A stretch of DNA of 64,000 nt from Pseudoxanthomonas sp. J35 (GTDB lineage Bacteria; Pseudomonadota; Gammaproteobacteria; Xanthomonadales; Xanthomonadaceae), in contig NZ_AZVB01000014.1 of assembly GCF_000513995.1 (NCBI RefSeq), positions 43,501 to 107,500 on the forward strand, given 5' to 3'. The notes below the pieces were generated by a model that worked only from the letters and a program-made list of their open reading frames with translations, was not told the DNA's origin and made no database searches. The position numbers and the translations under genes are program-made. This document shows, one piece after another, positions 1 to 8,825 of this stretch. Within the stretch, counting starts at the first letter, position 1; each line of letters begins with the position of its first letter.

Positions 1-255
1 GGCACGGGCTTTATCGGCACCGCCGATTCACCGCTGCTGGGCATCCACGAGGGCCGCGCCATTTACCTGCTCTACAACGGCATCCTCAAGGACAAATCTG
101 TGGGCGGCGGGAATGTACTCACCGGCCCGGTGTTCGATGTGTTGCCCAAGTTCCCAGGCCCCAAAGTGATCTACGCCGCCGCCAACCGCATGGGTGCCCG
201 CGCCGCACGCGAGGGCATCACCTTCAAGCAAACCCCTTACGCGCTGGAGGTGTAA
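1..255 (+). CDS. DNA methyltransferase, C-terminal fragment (type III Mod-like)
   Basis: This is the last 84 codons of a gene that begins left of the window; the frame is open from base 1 to the TAA at 253-255. The tail contains KVIYAAANRMG and ends with ITFKQTPYALEV. From memory, this resembles the C-terminus of type III-like adenine methyltransferases paired with a helicase-type Res subunit. No catalytic motif lies in the visible part, so the call rests on this tail and on the gene directly downstream. That gene starts 5 bp after the stop, so the two are surely cotranscribed. The product would protect host sites from the downstream nuclease. The target base and recognition site cannot be inferred from this fragment. 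Confidence 0.6.
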   Translation, partial: GTGFIGTADSPLLGIHEGRAIYLLYNGILKDKSVGGGNVLTGPVFDVLPKFPGPKVIYAAANRMGARAAREGITFKQTPYALEV

Positions 256-260
256 GCCCC

Positions 261-2975
261 ATGAGTTCCCAAATTCGCGGATTCGCACCGAAAATCTATC
301 AACAGCAAGTGCTCGACAGCGTGGAAGCCTATTTCAAGGCCTGCCACGAACTGCCGTCGCCCTCGATCGCCTTCACCGCCACCACCGAACGCCTGTGGGG
401 GCGCGGCAACCCCTACAGCCCGCTGTCGGGCTTCCCGGCCGACATGCCGTACTTCTGCCTGCGCGTGCCCACCGGTGGCGGCAAGACCTGGCTGGCTGCC
501 AAGAGCGTGGCCTTGGTCAACACGCATCTGCTGCGCTGCGAGCACAGCGTGATTCTGTGGCTGGTGCCCAGCAAACCGATCCGCGAGCAGACGCTCAAGG
601 CGCTGAAGGATCGCAACCACCCCTACCACGCCGCGCTGCGCGAGGCGGGGCCGATCACGGTGCTGGATCTGGAAGAAGCCAAGAGCGTGACCCGCGCCAC
701 GCTGGACACCTCGACCACGGTGATCGTCGCCACCCGGCAGGCATTTCAGGTGGAAGAGGAGGAGTGCCGCAAGGTGTACCAGTCCAGTGGCGCACTGATG
801 CACCACTTCGACAACCTGTCGCCCACACAGCGCGATGAATTGCTGACCGATGGCGAGGGCAGCGAGCGCACCACACCGTATTCGCTGGCCAACGTGCTGC
901 GCCTGCGCCGCCCGTTCGTCGTTGTGGATGAGGCGCACAACAGCCGCACAGAACTGGCCTTCGACATGCTGGCGCGCTTTCGCCCCAGCGGGGTGATGGA
1001 GCTGACCGCCACGCCCGACCTGGAGCGCACGCCCAGCAACGTGCTGCACAGCGTTTCCGCCGCCGAGTTGAAGGCGGAAGAAATGATCAAGCTGCCGGTA
1101 GTGCTGGAAACGGAGCCCAACTGGCAGCAGTGCCTGGCCGATGCCATTGGCCGCCGCGATGCCTTGCAAAAGCTCGCAGACGAAGAACGCCGGGCCGGGG
1201 CGTCTTATCTGCGGCCCATCGTGCTGATTCAGTCCGAACCTCGCCGCGCCGGTATCGAGACGCTGGATTTCGAGAAGGTGAAAAACGAGCTGATCACCAA
1301 CCACGGCATTCCCGCCAGCGAAATCGTGGTGGCTACTGGCGAGGAAAAAGGGCTGGAGCAGATCGATGCCGATTACAAGCTGGGCATTGCCGACCCGGCC
1401 TGCCCGGTGAAGTTCGTCATCACCCAGAAGGCGCTGGCCGAAGGCTGGGACTGCCCGTTTGCCTACATCCTGGTGAGCATGGCCTCGCTGTCATCGGCTA
1501 CGGCGGTGGAGCAGTTGCTGGGGCGCGTGCTGCGGCAGCCCGGTGCCAGCCATCGGCAGGCCCGCGCATTGAATCAGTCTTATGCCTTCGTGGTATCCCG
1601 CAACTTTGCCGAGACAGCTGGCGCACTGCGCGACCGTCTGGTTGCCGGTGCCGGGTTCGAGCGGCGCGAAGTCACCGAGTTCGTTACCGCCGCCAAGGCC
1701 GAGCAGGCACGGCTGGACTTGGAGGGCCACGCCGGGCGCGTGGTCGTTCGGCCCGTGGCGATTACCTTGTCCGAAAAGCCCGACCTTAAAAGCGTGCCGA
1801 AGCCGGTGCGAGACAAGGTGAGCTGGGACGGCAAGCTCAACACGCTGACCATCAGCACGCCGCTCACGGAAGATGAAGCCGAAGTGCTCAAGGCATCGGT
1901 GACTTCGGAAACCGCCGCAGCGGCGATTGTGGAGGCCGCCGAAGTCAGCCGCACCACGGCGATTGAGTTCTTCCAGACGCCCGCCGAATTGGGTGAGCGT
2001 TTTCGGGTGCCACAGTTGGCCTTGCGCGTGCAGGGCGAGCTGGCGCTGTTTGATGATCCGGAGGTGCTGGAGTATCCGTGGGACCTCTCACCCTACGATG
2101 CGGCACCGACGGCCGATGAGCTGAAGGCGCTGGGCGCCGCGCTGAAGGTGTCGGAAGGTGGCGAAATCGACATCGACGAAGGCGGCCACGTGGTGTCGCG
2201 CTTCTTGCCCGAGTTGCAGCGCGATCTTGCCCTCGTCTATCAACCGGAAAACTGGGATGAGGTTCGTCTCGCCACCTGGCTGTGCCGCAACCTGCCCGAG
2301 CCGTCACTGACCCATGCCAGCAAACAGGCCTTTGTCGCGGCGTGGCTGACCGACTTGCTGCGCCGGGATGGTTTCACGCTGGCGCGGGCCAATTTGCAGA
2401 AGTTTCTGATTCGCAATCTGCTGGAGGCGCGCATTCGTGAGCTGCGCAAACAGGCCGTCGGCAGGGCATTCCAACAGACACTGTTCGGTGACGATGCGGC
2501 CACGCGGGTGGCGGTGACCGATCAATACGCCTTTGAGTTTCACGCCCAAGCCTATGCACCGAGCCGCGACTACGACGGGCGCTTTGGGCACTTCGATTTC
2601 CGCAAGCACTTCTATGGGCGGATGGGTGACTTCGACAGCAAGGAAGAATTCGAGTGTGCCTGCCAGTTGGATATGTGGGCGCAGCAGGGCCGCATCCAGT
2701 TCTGGGTGCGCAACCTCGTGCGGCGCGAAGGCAGTTCATTCTTCTTGCAGAAGGCCGATGGCCGCTTCTACCCAGACTTCCTCTGCCAGTTGCCAGGGAC
2801 GGCAGGCCAGCCGGGGCCGGTTCTCGCGGTTGAGTACAAGGGCGCGGATCGATGGAACGAGGCTGAGGATGACCGCTTGATCGGTGGCCTGTGGGCCAAT
2901 CTGTCGCAAAACCGTTGCCGGTTCGTGATGCTCAAGGACAAGCGGTGGGATTGGATTGAGGAGGCGCTGAAGTGA
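261..2975 (+). CDS. DEAD/DEAH helicase-nuclease, type III restriction Res-like subunit
   Basis: This 904-residue protein has a superfamily 2 helicase core followed by a PD-(D/E)xK nuclease. Visible motifs are Walker A RVPTGGGKT (about residue 68), the DEAH box VVDEAHN (about 221), ELTATPD (about 246) and a motif VI-like EQLLGRVLRQPGA (about 416). Near the C-terminus, FYPDF (about 836) and LAVEYKG (about 855) supply the D and the ExK of a nuclease site. It probably cleaves unmodified DNA after ATP-dependent translocation. It follows the methyltransferase by 5 bp, and its TGA overlaps the GTG of the McrB gene. That ties a type III-like pair and McrBC into one transcription unit. Start chosen at the first ATG after the upstream stop. 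Confidence 0.85.
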   Translation: MSSQIRGFAPKIYQQQVLDSVEAYFKACHELPSPSIAFTATTERLWGRGNPYSPLSGFPADMPYFCLRVPTGGGKTWLAAKSVALVNTHLLRCEHSVILWLVPSKPIREQTLKALKDRNHPYHAALREAGPITVLDLEEAKSVTRATLDTSTTVIVATRQAFQVEEEECRKVYQSSGALMHHFDNLSPTQRDELLTDGEGSERTTPYSLANVLRLRRPFVVVDEAHNSRTELAFDMLARFRPSGVMELTATPDLERTPSNVLHSVSAAELKAEEMIKLPVVLETEPNWQQCLADAIGRRDALQKLADEERRAGASYLRPIVLIQSEPRRAGIETLDFEKVKNELITNHGIPASEIVVATGEEKGLEQIDADYKLGIADPACPVKFVITQKALAEGWDCPFAYILVSMASLSSATAVEQLLGRVLRQPGASHRQARALNQSYAFVVSRNFAETAGALRDRLVAGAGFERREVTEFVTAAKAEQARLDLEGHAGRVVVRPVAITLSEKPDLKSVPKPVRDKVSWDGKLNTLTISTPLTEDEAEVLKASVTSETAAAAIVEAAEVSRTTAIEFFQTPAELGERFRVPQLALRVQGELALFDDPEVLEYPWDLSPYDAAPTADELKALGAALKVSEGGEIDIDEGGHVVSRFLPELQRDLALVYQPENWDEVRLATWLCRNLPEPSLTHASKQAFVAAWLTDLLRRDGFTLARANLQKFLIRNLLEARIRELRKQAVGRAFQQTLFGDDAATRVAVTDQYAFEFHAQAYAPSRDYDGRFGHFDFRKHFYGRMGDFDSKEEFECACQLDMWAQQGRIQFWVRNLVRREGSSFFLQKADGRFYPDFLCQLPGTAGQPGPVLAVEYKGADRWNEAEDDRLIGGLWANLSQNRCRFVMLKDKRWDWIEEALK

Positions 2976-5482
2976 GCGACTTCCAAGAACAATACGCCCT
3001 GTGGGATGAGTTTCTGACCATCTGGCCCGCCTCGCGGCTGGCCACGATGACGCTGGATGAGTACACCCAGGCCGGCTCGAAGGAGAGCTTCACCTACTGG
3101 ATCGAATCCCGCATGGATGAGATGGGCAGCATCTGGGGCGGCTCGGCGTTCAAATTCGGCGTGTTCTCTCGCAAGGACACCGAGGTGCGCGAGAGTGCGG
3201 AGAGCCGCAGCTATTCGGACACCCACGGCTGGTATTCCGCGCTAGGTGCCACGGCGGAAGAAGCCTTCGAAAAGGTGCGTGGCTACGTCGGGCAGATCGC
3301 AGCCTTGGCTGCGAATGGCGATCTGGACGGTATCGAGGCCTTCGATCATCTGGGCGAAGCCATCAAGTGGAAGATCGCCTTTCACTACCAGAACCGGCAG
3401 CAGCCGGTGATCGTGGACATCTTCAAGCGCGCGCCGCTGGCCGCGTTCACCGGCGGCGCGGCCAGCCAGAGCATGGCCGCCTTGCAGCAGGCCGCGCTGG
3501 CCCAGCGCCCTGAGGGCGTGGGCATTCTGGAATTCGGGCGGCAGGTGTGGGAGGCGTGGAGCCAGAAGAACCTGGCCATCTGGAAGCTTTCCCACGGCAA
3601 CCCACCTAACTTCACCGACGCCGAGCGTCAGCAGTACCTCGATGGCCAGTGGGCGGTGATGCACCGCGACACCGGCAAGGAGCAGGGCAAGAAGTTCGCC
3701 GAAGCGCCGCTGGGCACGCTGTTCTTCCTGTGCCACGGCAACAGCCCTCAGCGCATCGGCCAGTTCACCTCAAACGCCATGCCCTGCGCCAAGGGCGACG
3801 GCTGGCTGCAGCGCAGCTACCGCGTGCTCAAGCCTGCCACGCGCACGGATCGCTACACCGCCAATTCCAAGTACTGGTCACCTCAGGGCAACACCACCTT
3901 CTGGCAGGTGGGCGCAGACGATCTGCCGGAATTCGAATCGACCTTGCTCAAGGAGTACTTCGGCACCGATCTGGCCGAGCTGGCCACCCTGGCGGGCGAG
4001 CCCATCGAGGCCGCCAGCATTGGCACCGGCCTTGCGCCGCCGCCCTCGGTGCCTGCACAGCCCGCCGCCAGCAAGCCAGTCGCCACCTGCATCAACCGCA
4101 TCTACTACGGCCCGCCCGGCACCGGCAAAACCTACACGCTGATGCAACTGCTCAAGCGGGATTACGAGCAGGCGGCGGCCATGATCTCGCCGGAGGAGTG
4201 GCGCAACCAGATCATTGCCGAGAAGATCGCGGTGCTGAAATGGTGGGAGGGCGCGGCCGCCGCGCTGTACGACCTGGGCGGCAAGGCGAAGGTGGCGGAC
4301 ATCGCCGAGCACCGTTTCATCCAGGCCATCACGGCGGCCAACGGCTCCAACCGCAACGTCCGGCAAACGCTGTGGCGCACCCTGCAGAACCACACGGTGG
4401 ACGAATCCATCACCGTGAAGATGAAAAAGCGCCTGAGCCCCGCCGTGTTCGACAAGGCGGCCGATTCGGTGTGGCAGTTTGCCGGAGACTGGCGCGACGA
4501 CTGCGCCGATCTGATTGCGTTGGTCGATCAGCTCAAGCGTGGCCAGCAGGACGCCGGTGCGGTGCAGCGCTACAGCTTTGTCACCTTCCACCAGTCCTAC
4601 GGCTACGAGGAGTTCGTCGAAGGGCTGCGCCCCATACTGGCGGGCGATGCGGACGCGGGCGAAGTGGCCTACGAAATCCGCCCCGGCGCGTTCAAGGAGC
4701 TGTGCCGCAAGGCGCGGCAAGCTCCCGACCAGCGCTTTGCGATGGTGATCGACGAGATCAACCGGGGCAACATCAGCAAAATCTTCGGTGAGCTGATCAC
4801 CCTGATCGAGGCCGACAAGCGCGACCCGTTGGACGGCAGCGCGCCGCCGGTGGAAGTGGTCTTGGCGTATTCCGGCGAGAAGTTCTCGGTGCCCGCCAAC
4901 GTGGACATCATCGGTACGATGAATACGGCGGATCGCTCACTCGCATTGCTGGACACGGCGCTGCGCCGCCGCTTCGACTTCGTGCCGCTACTGCCTGACA
5001 CCCGTGAAGAGAAAGATGCGGATGACCCGCACAGCGCGCCCTTGGCGGGCTTGGTGGTCACCACATCAATCGGCGCGATTGACGTGCGCCAGATGCTGGA
5101 GCGCATCAACGAGCGCATCGAAGCCCTGTACGACCGCGATCACTGCATCGGCCACGCCTATCTCACAACACTGGCGGATGTGGATGATGGCGAGGCCCGC
5201 TTTGAAAAATTGGCCGACATCTTCCGCGATCGCATCGTGCCTTTGCTGGAGGAGTACTTCTTTGAAGATTGGCGCAAGATTCGGCTGGTACTGGGCGACA
5301 ACCAGAAGCCCCAAGCGGCCCAGTTCATCACCGAGAGCGATGCTCACGAACAGGACTTGAATGACTTGTTCGGCAACGACCACGGCCTGGACAGCTACGC
5401 CACCCAGCGGCGCTATCAATCGCAGCCGTCGGCATTTGCTAACCCCGCCGCGTACCGTGGCATCTACCTGTCCTTGGCTTGA
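2972..5482 (+). CDS. mcrB: McrB-like AAA+ GTPase of a modification-dependent restriction system
   Basis: This 836-residue protein starts with GTG inside the stop of the upstream gene (GTGA overlap). The C-terminal half is an McrB AAA+ motor: Walker A YYGPPGTGKT (about 378), Walker B MVIDEINRG (about 590), the McrB signature TMNTADRS (about 649) and an arginine-finger stretch LRRRFDF (about 665). In the McrB family, NTAD replaces the usual NKxD and goes with GTP use. The N-terminal 370 residues should carry the DNA- or modification-sensing part. They show GVFSRKDTEVRE and a WY-rich patch but no EVE or YTH domain I can recognise. It acts with McrC, which starts 13 bp downstream. It is longer than E. 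coli McrB (about 460 residues), mainly because of the N-terminal region. Confidence 0.88.
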   Translation: MSDFQEQYALWDEFLTIWPASRLATMTLDEYTQAGSKESFTYWIESRMDEMGSIWGGSAFKFGVFSRKDTEVRESAESRSYSDTHGWYSALGATAEEAFEKVRGYVGQIAALAANGDLDGIEAFDHLGEAIKWKIAFHYQNRQQPVIVDIFKRAPLAAFTGGAASQSMAALQQAALAQRPEGVGILEFGRQVWEAWSQKNLAIWKLSHGNPPNFTDAERQQYLDGQWAVMHRDTGKEQGKKFAEAPLGTLFFLCHGNSPQRIGQFTSNAMPCAKGDGWLQRSYRVLKPATRTDRYTANSKYWSPQGNTTFWQVGADDLPEFESTLLKEYFGTDLAELATLAGEPIEAASIGTGLAPPPSVPAQPAASKPVATCINRIYYGPPGTGKTYTLMQLLKRDYEQAAAMISPEEWRNQIIAEKIAVLKWWEGAAAALYDLGGKAKVADIAEHRFIQAITAANGSNRNVRQTLWRTLQNHTVDESITVKMKKRLSPAVFDKAADSVWQFAGDWRDDCADLIALVDQLKRGQQDAGAVQRYSFVTFHQSYGYEEFVEGLRPILAGDADAGEVAYEIRPGAFKELCRKARQAPDQRFAMVIDEINRGNISKIFGELITLIEADKRDPLDGSAPPVEVVLAYSGEKFSVPANVDIIGTMNTADRSLALLDTALRRRFDFVPLLPDTREEKDADDPHSAPLAGLVVTTSIGAIDVRQMLERINERIEALYDRDHCIGHAYLTTLADVDDGEARFEKLADIFRDRIVPLLEEYFFEDWRKIRLVLGDNQKPQAAQFITESDAHEQDLNDLFGNDHGLDSYATQRRYQSQPSAFANPAAYRGIYLSLA

Positions 5483-5495
5483 GGGGTGGATCACA

Positions 5496-6887
5496 ATGTC
5501 AGGCACCACGATCTACGAATTTGATGCGCTGGCCGCAGATGCCCCCGGCGTATCCGATGCCGTAGGCCTGCGCTCGGTGCCTCAGTCGGTGTTTGCCTGG
5601 CTGGAATCCCTGGCCCTGAGCCTAGCCGAAGCGGGCGAAACCGCGTGGCTGAAACTGTCTCAACGGCGAGGTCGACGGGCCGTGCAGGTGGCCAGTTTCG
5701 TGGGGGTGATTCGGGCACCGGATGGGTATCAGATCGAGGTACTACCCAAAGTCGCCAAGGCCATCGGCGGCGGGGATGATGAGGCGCGTGAGCTGCTGAT
5801 CGAAATGCTTCGTTGCCTGGGCGGTTTTCGTCATATCCAGTCCGACAGTGCCAAGCTGGTGGCCACCCGCATGCCGTTGCTCGAGGTGTTCATCGGAGAG
5901 TTCCTGCGCGCCGTGGAGCATCTAGTCAAACGCGGCCTGCGCAGTGATTACAACCTGCAGCAAGACAACCTGTTTGCCTTGCGCGGCAAGTTGCAGATGG
6001 CAACGCACCTGCGACGCAACCTCTGTCGCCGTGATCGCTTCTTTGCGGAGTTCGACGAGTTTTCTCCTGACCGGCCAGAAAACCGTCTGTTGCACGCGGC
6101 ATTGCGACGCGCGCTGGCTTGGACTGCCTCGCAGACCAATCAGCAACTGGCACGCGAGTTGTGCTTTGTGTTTGCTGAGATACCAGCATCACAGCATCCC
6201 GCAATGGACTTCCAGCGGGTTCGTCTGGATCGCGGCATGGCGCATTACGACGCGGCCCTTGCGTGGGCTCGCTTAATTCTGGAGGACGAATCACCACTCA
6301 CTGGGGCCGGCGGCCATCGTGCGCCATCCCTGCTGTTCCCGATGGAGGCGGTGTTCGAAGCCTTCGTCGCCAAACACCTTGCCCGGCAACTTGGGCAGGG
6401 GTTCACTCTGCGCACTCAGGCGCACACCCTGTCGCTGGTCAGGCATCTTGAGAAGGATTGGTTCCGTCTCAAACCCGATTTGCTAGTGCAGGAATCGAAG
6501 GTGAATCGTTTGGTACTGGACACCAAATGGAAGCTGATCGACGGCCAGCAGGCCACGGGTTCGGAAAAGTACGGGTTGGATCAAGGGGACTTTTATCAGC
6601 TCCACGCCTACGGCCAAAACTATCTCGACGGCGTTGGTGATGTGGTGTTGATCTACCCGAAGACGGATGCTTTCAGCAAGGCACTGCCGGTGTTCGAATT
6701 TCCGAAATCGTCAGGACTGCGGGTGTGGGTGTTGCCGTTCTGCCTTAAGCAGAAGCGATTGCAGTTGCCGTCGTGCGGCAGTCTGAATGTGTTTTTCGTG
6801 GATGCGGAGACCGCCGATTCAGTTGTTCGAAAAGTTCGAATACCTGCCTCCGTGGACAGATTTCAAACAGTGACAAGCAGTAGTTGA
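5496..6887 (+). CDS. mcrC: McrC-like nuclease subunit of a modification-dependent restriction system
   Basis: This is a 463-residue protein from the ATG at 5496, 13 bp after mcrB. The frame is open further upstream, but that part overlaps mcrB and is not family-like. The N-terminal half contains IEVLPKVAKA, typical of the McrC fold that stimulates the McrB GTPase. The nuclease half has LKPDLLV (about 325) followed by LVLDTKWK (about 338), giving the PD...DxK active site of the McrC endonuclease. It would bind the McrB ring and cut DNA carrying modified bases. The next gene starts 1 bp after its stop, so coupling continues. The base composition matches the rest of the island and is poorer in GC than the housekeeping genes to the right. 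Confidence 0.85.
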   Translation: MSGTTIYEFDALAADAPGVSDAVGLRSVPQSVFAWLESLALSLAEAGETAWLKLSQRRGRRAVQVASFVGVIRAPDGYQIEVLPKVAKAIGGGDDEARELLIEMLRCLGGFRHIQSDSAKLVATRMPLLEVFIGEFLRAVEHLVKRGLRSDYNLQQDNLFALRGKLQMATHLRRNLCRRDRFFAEFDEFSPDRPENRLLHAALRRALAWTASQTNQQLARELCFVFAEIPASQHPAMDFQRVRLDRGMAHYDAALAWARLILEDESPLTGAGGHRAPSLLFPMEAVFEAFVAKHLARQLGQGFTLRTQAHTLSLVRHLEKDWFRLKPDLLVQESKVNRLVLDTKWKLIDGQQATGSEKYGLDQGDFYQLHAYGQNYLDGVGDVVLIYPKTDAFSKALPVFEFPKSSGLRVWVLPFCLKQKRLQLPSCGSLNVFFVDAETADSVVRKVRIPASVDRFQTVTSSS

Positions 6888-6888
6888 A

Positions 6889-7452
6889 ATGGCGACGAAG
6901 AAAACCACCAAGTCCACACCCAGCTGGAGCGACGTCAAATCCAAGCTGGCCGATTTCGACCGCGCGGGCCTGCTTGGCTTGGTGCAAGACCTGTACACAG
7001 CCAGCAAGGACAACAAGGCCTTTCTGCACGCCCGCTTTGGTCTGGGCGATGATCCGCTGGAACCCTACAAGGCCATCATCACGCAGTGGATCAATCCGTC
7101 CGACTATCGCAAGCCGCAATCGGTGGCCAAGGCAAAAAAAGCCATCAGCGATTACAAGAAGGCCCTGGGCCTGCCCGAGGGCCTGGCCGAACTCACCGTG
7201 TTCTATTGCGAAGAGGTGTTCGACTTCCTGGCCGGATGCGGCATGGACGACGAAAGCTTTTACGATGCGCTGGTGCGGATGTTCGAGCAGGCACTGAAAT
7301 ATGTGCTGGCCTTGCCCACCGCGCAGCAGGCCACATTCATTGCCAGGTTGGACCGGGTGCGCCAACTGGGGCAGGACGTCGGCTGGGGCGTGGGCGATGA
7401 CTTCGACCATTTCTGGTCGGAAGAGGGTCTGGTGATGCATCGTGATCAATGA
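6889..7452 (+). CDS. small hypothetical protein, DUF6155-like, in the restriction operon
   Basis: This 187-residue protein begins 1 bp after the mcrC stop and is very likely translated from the same message. The N-terminus is lysine- and threonine-rich (MATKKTTKS), followed by mostly helical, charged sequence. It contains LVQDLYTASKDNKAFLHARFG, which resembles DUF6155 proteins from memory; that assignment is tentative. There is no signal peptide, membrane segment or catalytic motif. Its place at the end of a methyltransferase-Res-McrBC operon suggests an accessory or regulatory role in the defence system, but nothing in the sequence shows one. Confidence 0.6.
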   Translation: MATKKTTKSTPSWSDVKSKLADFDRAGLLGLVQDLYTASKDNKAFLHARFGLGDDPLEPYKAIITQWINPSDYRKPQSVAKAKKAISDYKKALGLPEGLAELTVFYCEEVFDFLAGCGMDDESFYDALVRMFEQALKYVLALPTAQQATFIARLDRVRQLGQDVGWGVGDDFDHFWSEEGLVMHRDQ

Positions 7453-7476
7453 AAGACATCTTTAATTCTTGCTATT

Positions 7477-7500
7477 CAAATTAAAGAATGCTTTAATTTG
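7477..7500. promoter_or_regulatory. palindromic operator upstream of the Fic gene
   Basis: In the AT-rich 75-bp gap before the Fic gene, the arms CAAATTAAAG (7477-7486) and CTTTAATTTG (7491-7500) form a perfect 10-bp inverted repeat around AATG. A third half-site, CTTTAATTC, lies at 7460-7468. This is typical operator geometry. The Fic protein carries a C-terminal helix-turn-helix, so autoregulation is possible but is inference only. Confidence 0.5.
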
Positions 7501-7527
7501 ATCGCGATCTACTAAAGACAGCTTTCA

Positions 7528-8679
7528 ATGACACGCACCACCGGGACCTATTCAATTGCCACGACACTGGGTGAATCGGTGCGCGCATTCGTGCCCCACG
7601 CCTTGCCGCCGTCTGACCCTGCCCTCTCACCCGAGGTGTTCACTGACCTCAATCGGCTGGCAGAACTCGCGCTTGCACGTTTGGCGGGCGTGTCTGGCTT
7701 GGTGCCTTCGGTCGATTGGCTCTTGTACAGCGCCATCCGCAAGGAAGCCCTGCTCACATCGCAGATTGAGGGTACGCAGGCCACGCTGACCGATCTGTTC
7801 GACGAGGAAGCTGGCTTCAAGGTCAGCAACACCGACGACGTGGAAGAAGTGATCAACTACCTGCGCGCTTTCCGCTGGACGCAGGAGCAACTGCGCGATC
7901 CGAAAGGGCTGCCCATTAGCGTACGGCTGTTGTGCGAGGCACATCGACGCCTGCTGGATGGGGCTCGCGGCGCAGGCAAACAACCCGGGGAGTTGCGTCG
8001 GTCGCAAAACTGGATTGGTGGCACACGGCCCGGCAATGCGGTTTTCGTGCCACCGCCGCCGGAGCACGTTTCAACCCTGCTGGCCGACATGGAGCGCTTC
8101 ATCCACGACGAAGCGACGGACCTGCCACCGATGGTCAAGGTGGCGCTCATCCACGCGCAGTTTGAAACCATCCATCCGTTTCTTGACGGCAACGGGCGCA
8201 TTGGCCGCCTCCTGATCGCGGCGCTGTTTGAACACTGGGGGCTGCTGTCGGAGCCTTTGATGTACCTCAGCGGCTACCTCAAACAACACCAAGCTGAGTA
8301 CTACCGTCGCCTGTCGGCCATCCGCACGGAGGGCGACTGGGAATCCTGGGTGACTTTCTTTCTGGAAGGTGTCGCCACCGCTGCGAGCGACGCCGAAAAA
8401 AACATTATCGAGGTCGCCAGTCTTGTGGCCACCGACCGCCGACGCCTTTTGCAATCTGCCAAAGCAGGCCCGGCCAGCTACCGGCTGTTCGAAATGCTAC
8501 CTATGATGCCGCGCTTCACCATCGAACGCGTTCGCCAGCAACTCGATACCAGTTTCCCTACGGCGACGGCGGCGGTCAAGGTGCTGGAAGAGTTGGGCAT
8601 CGTGACGGAAATGACCGGGCAGAAGAAAAACCGGAGTTACAGTTACCAGGCCTACATTGAACTGCTCTCTCGGCAATAA
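7528..8679 (+). CDS. Fic family protein with N-terminal inhibitory motif and C-terminal winged helix
   Basis: This 383-residue protein carries the Fic core HPFLDGNGRIGR at about 215, with the catalytic His and the phosphate-binding GNGR. The family usually transfers AMP from ATP to a hydroxyl side chain of a target protein. An inhibitory (S/T)xxxE(G/N) helix is visible at about 76 as TSQIEG, upstream of the Fic domain, so this is a self-inhibited (class II) enzyme with no separate antitoxin needed. The last 60 residues, including IERVRQQLDTSFPTATAAV, look like a winged helix-turn-helix that could bind the palindrome just upstream. It ends the island's gene set. The target is unknown. Confidence 0.88.
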   Translation: MTRTTGTYSIATTLGESVRAFVPHALPPSDPALSPEVFTDLNRLAELALARLAGVSGLVPSVDWLLYSAIRKEALLTSQIEGTQATLTDLFDEEAGFKVSNTDDVEEVINYLRAFRWTQEQLRDPKGLPISVRLLCEAHRRLLDGARGAGKQPGELRRSQNWIGGTRPGNAVFVPPPPEHVSTLLADMERFIHDEATDLPPMVKVALIHAQFETIHPFLDGNGRIGRLLIAALFEHWGLLSEPLMYLSGYLKQHQAEYYRRLSAIRTEGDWESWVTFFLEGVATAASDAEKNIIEVASLVATDRRRLLQSAKAGPASYRLFEMLPMMPRFTIERVRQQLDTSFPTATAAVKVLEELGIVTEMTGQKKNRSYSYQAYIELLSRQ

Positions 8680-8742
8680 ACACCCGCAAACCCGCAACAC
8701 CCCGCGCCAGTGCTCATAAGCTCGGGAGGCCAGTCAGCACAT

Positions 8743-8761
8743 GGTCAACCGTCCGCCACCA
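8743..8761 (+). other. tmRNA 3'-end-like remnant, candidate island attachment site
   Basis: The stretch ends CCGTCCGCCACCA and is followed 15 bp later by a strong terminator. It looks like a shortened T-arm and acceptor end of ssrA or a tRNA, with GGTCAA before it. Islands often enter the 3' end of ssrA and leave a duplicated end plus the original terminator at the far side. smpB, frequently a neighbour of ssrA, lies 0.6 kb further on. No complete tmRNA is present in the window. Confidence 0.35.
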
Positions 8762-8775
8762 ATGCCGCAACGACG

Positions 8776-8804
8776 AAAGGCCGGGAGCGATCCCGGCCTT
8801 TTTC
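8776..8804 (+). terminator. rho-independent terminator
   Basis: AGGCCGGGA and TCCCGGCCT form a 9-bp GC-rich stem around GCGA, followed by TTTTT on the + strand. It closes the leftward island, or belonged to an RNA gene whose 3' end is hinted at 8743-8761. Confidence 0.8.
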
Positions 8805-8825
8805 GTGTGCGTGTTCCTGCGCCGA

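Noticed and set aside
8680..8770. A complete tmRNA or tRNA gene
   Set aside because: Only an end-like sequence is visible; there is no tRNA-like 5' part, T-loop consensus or tag frame.
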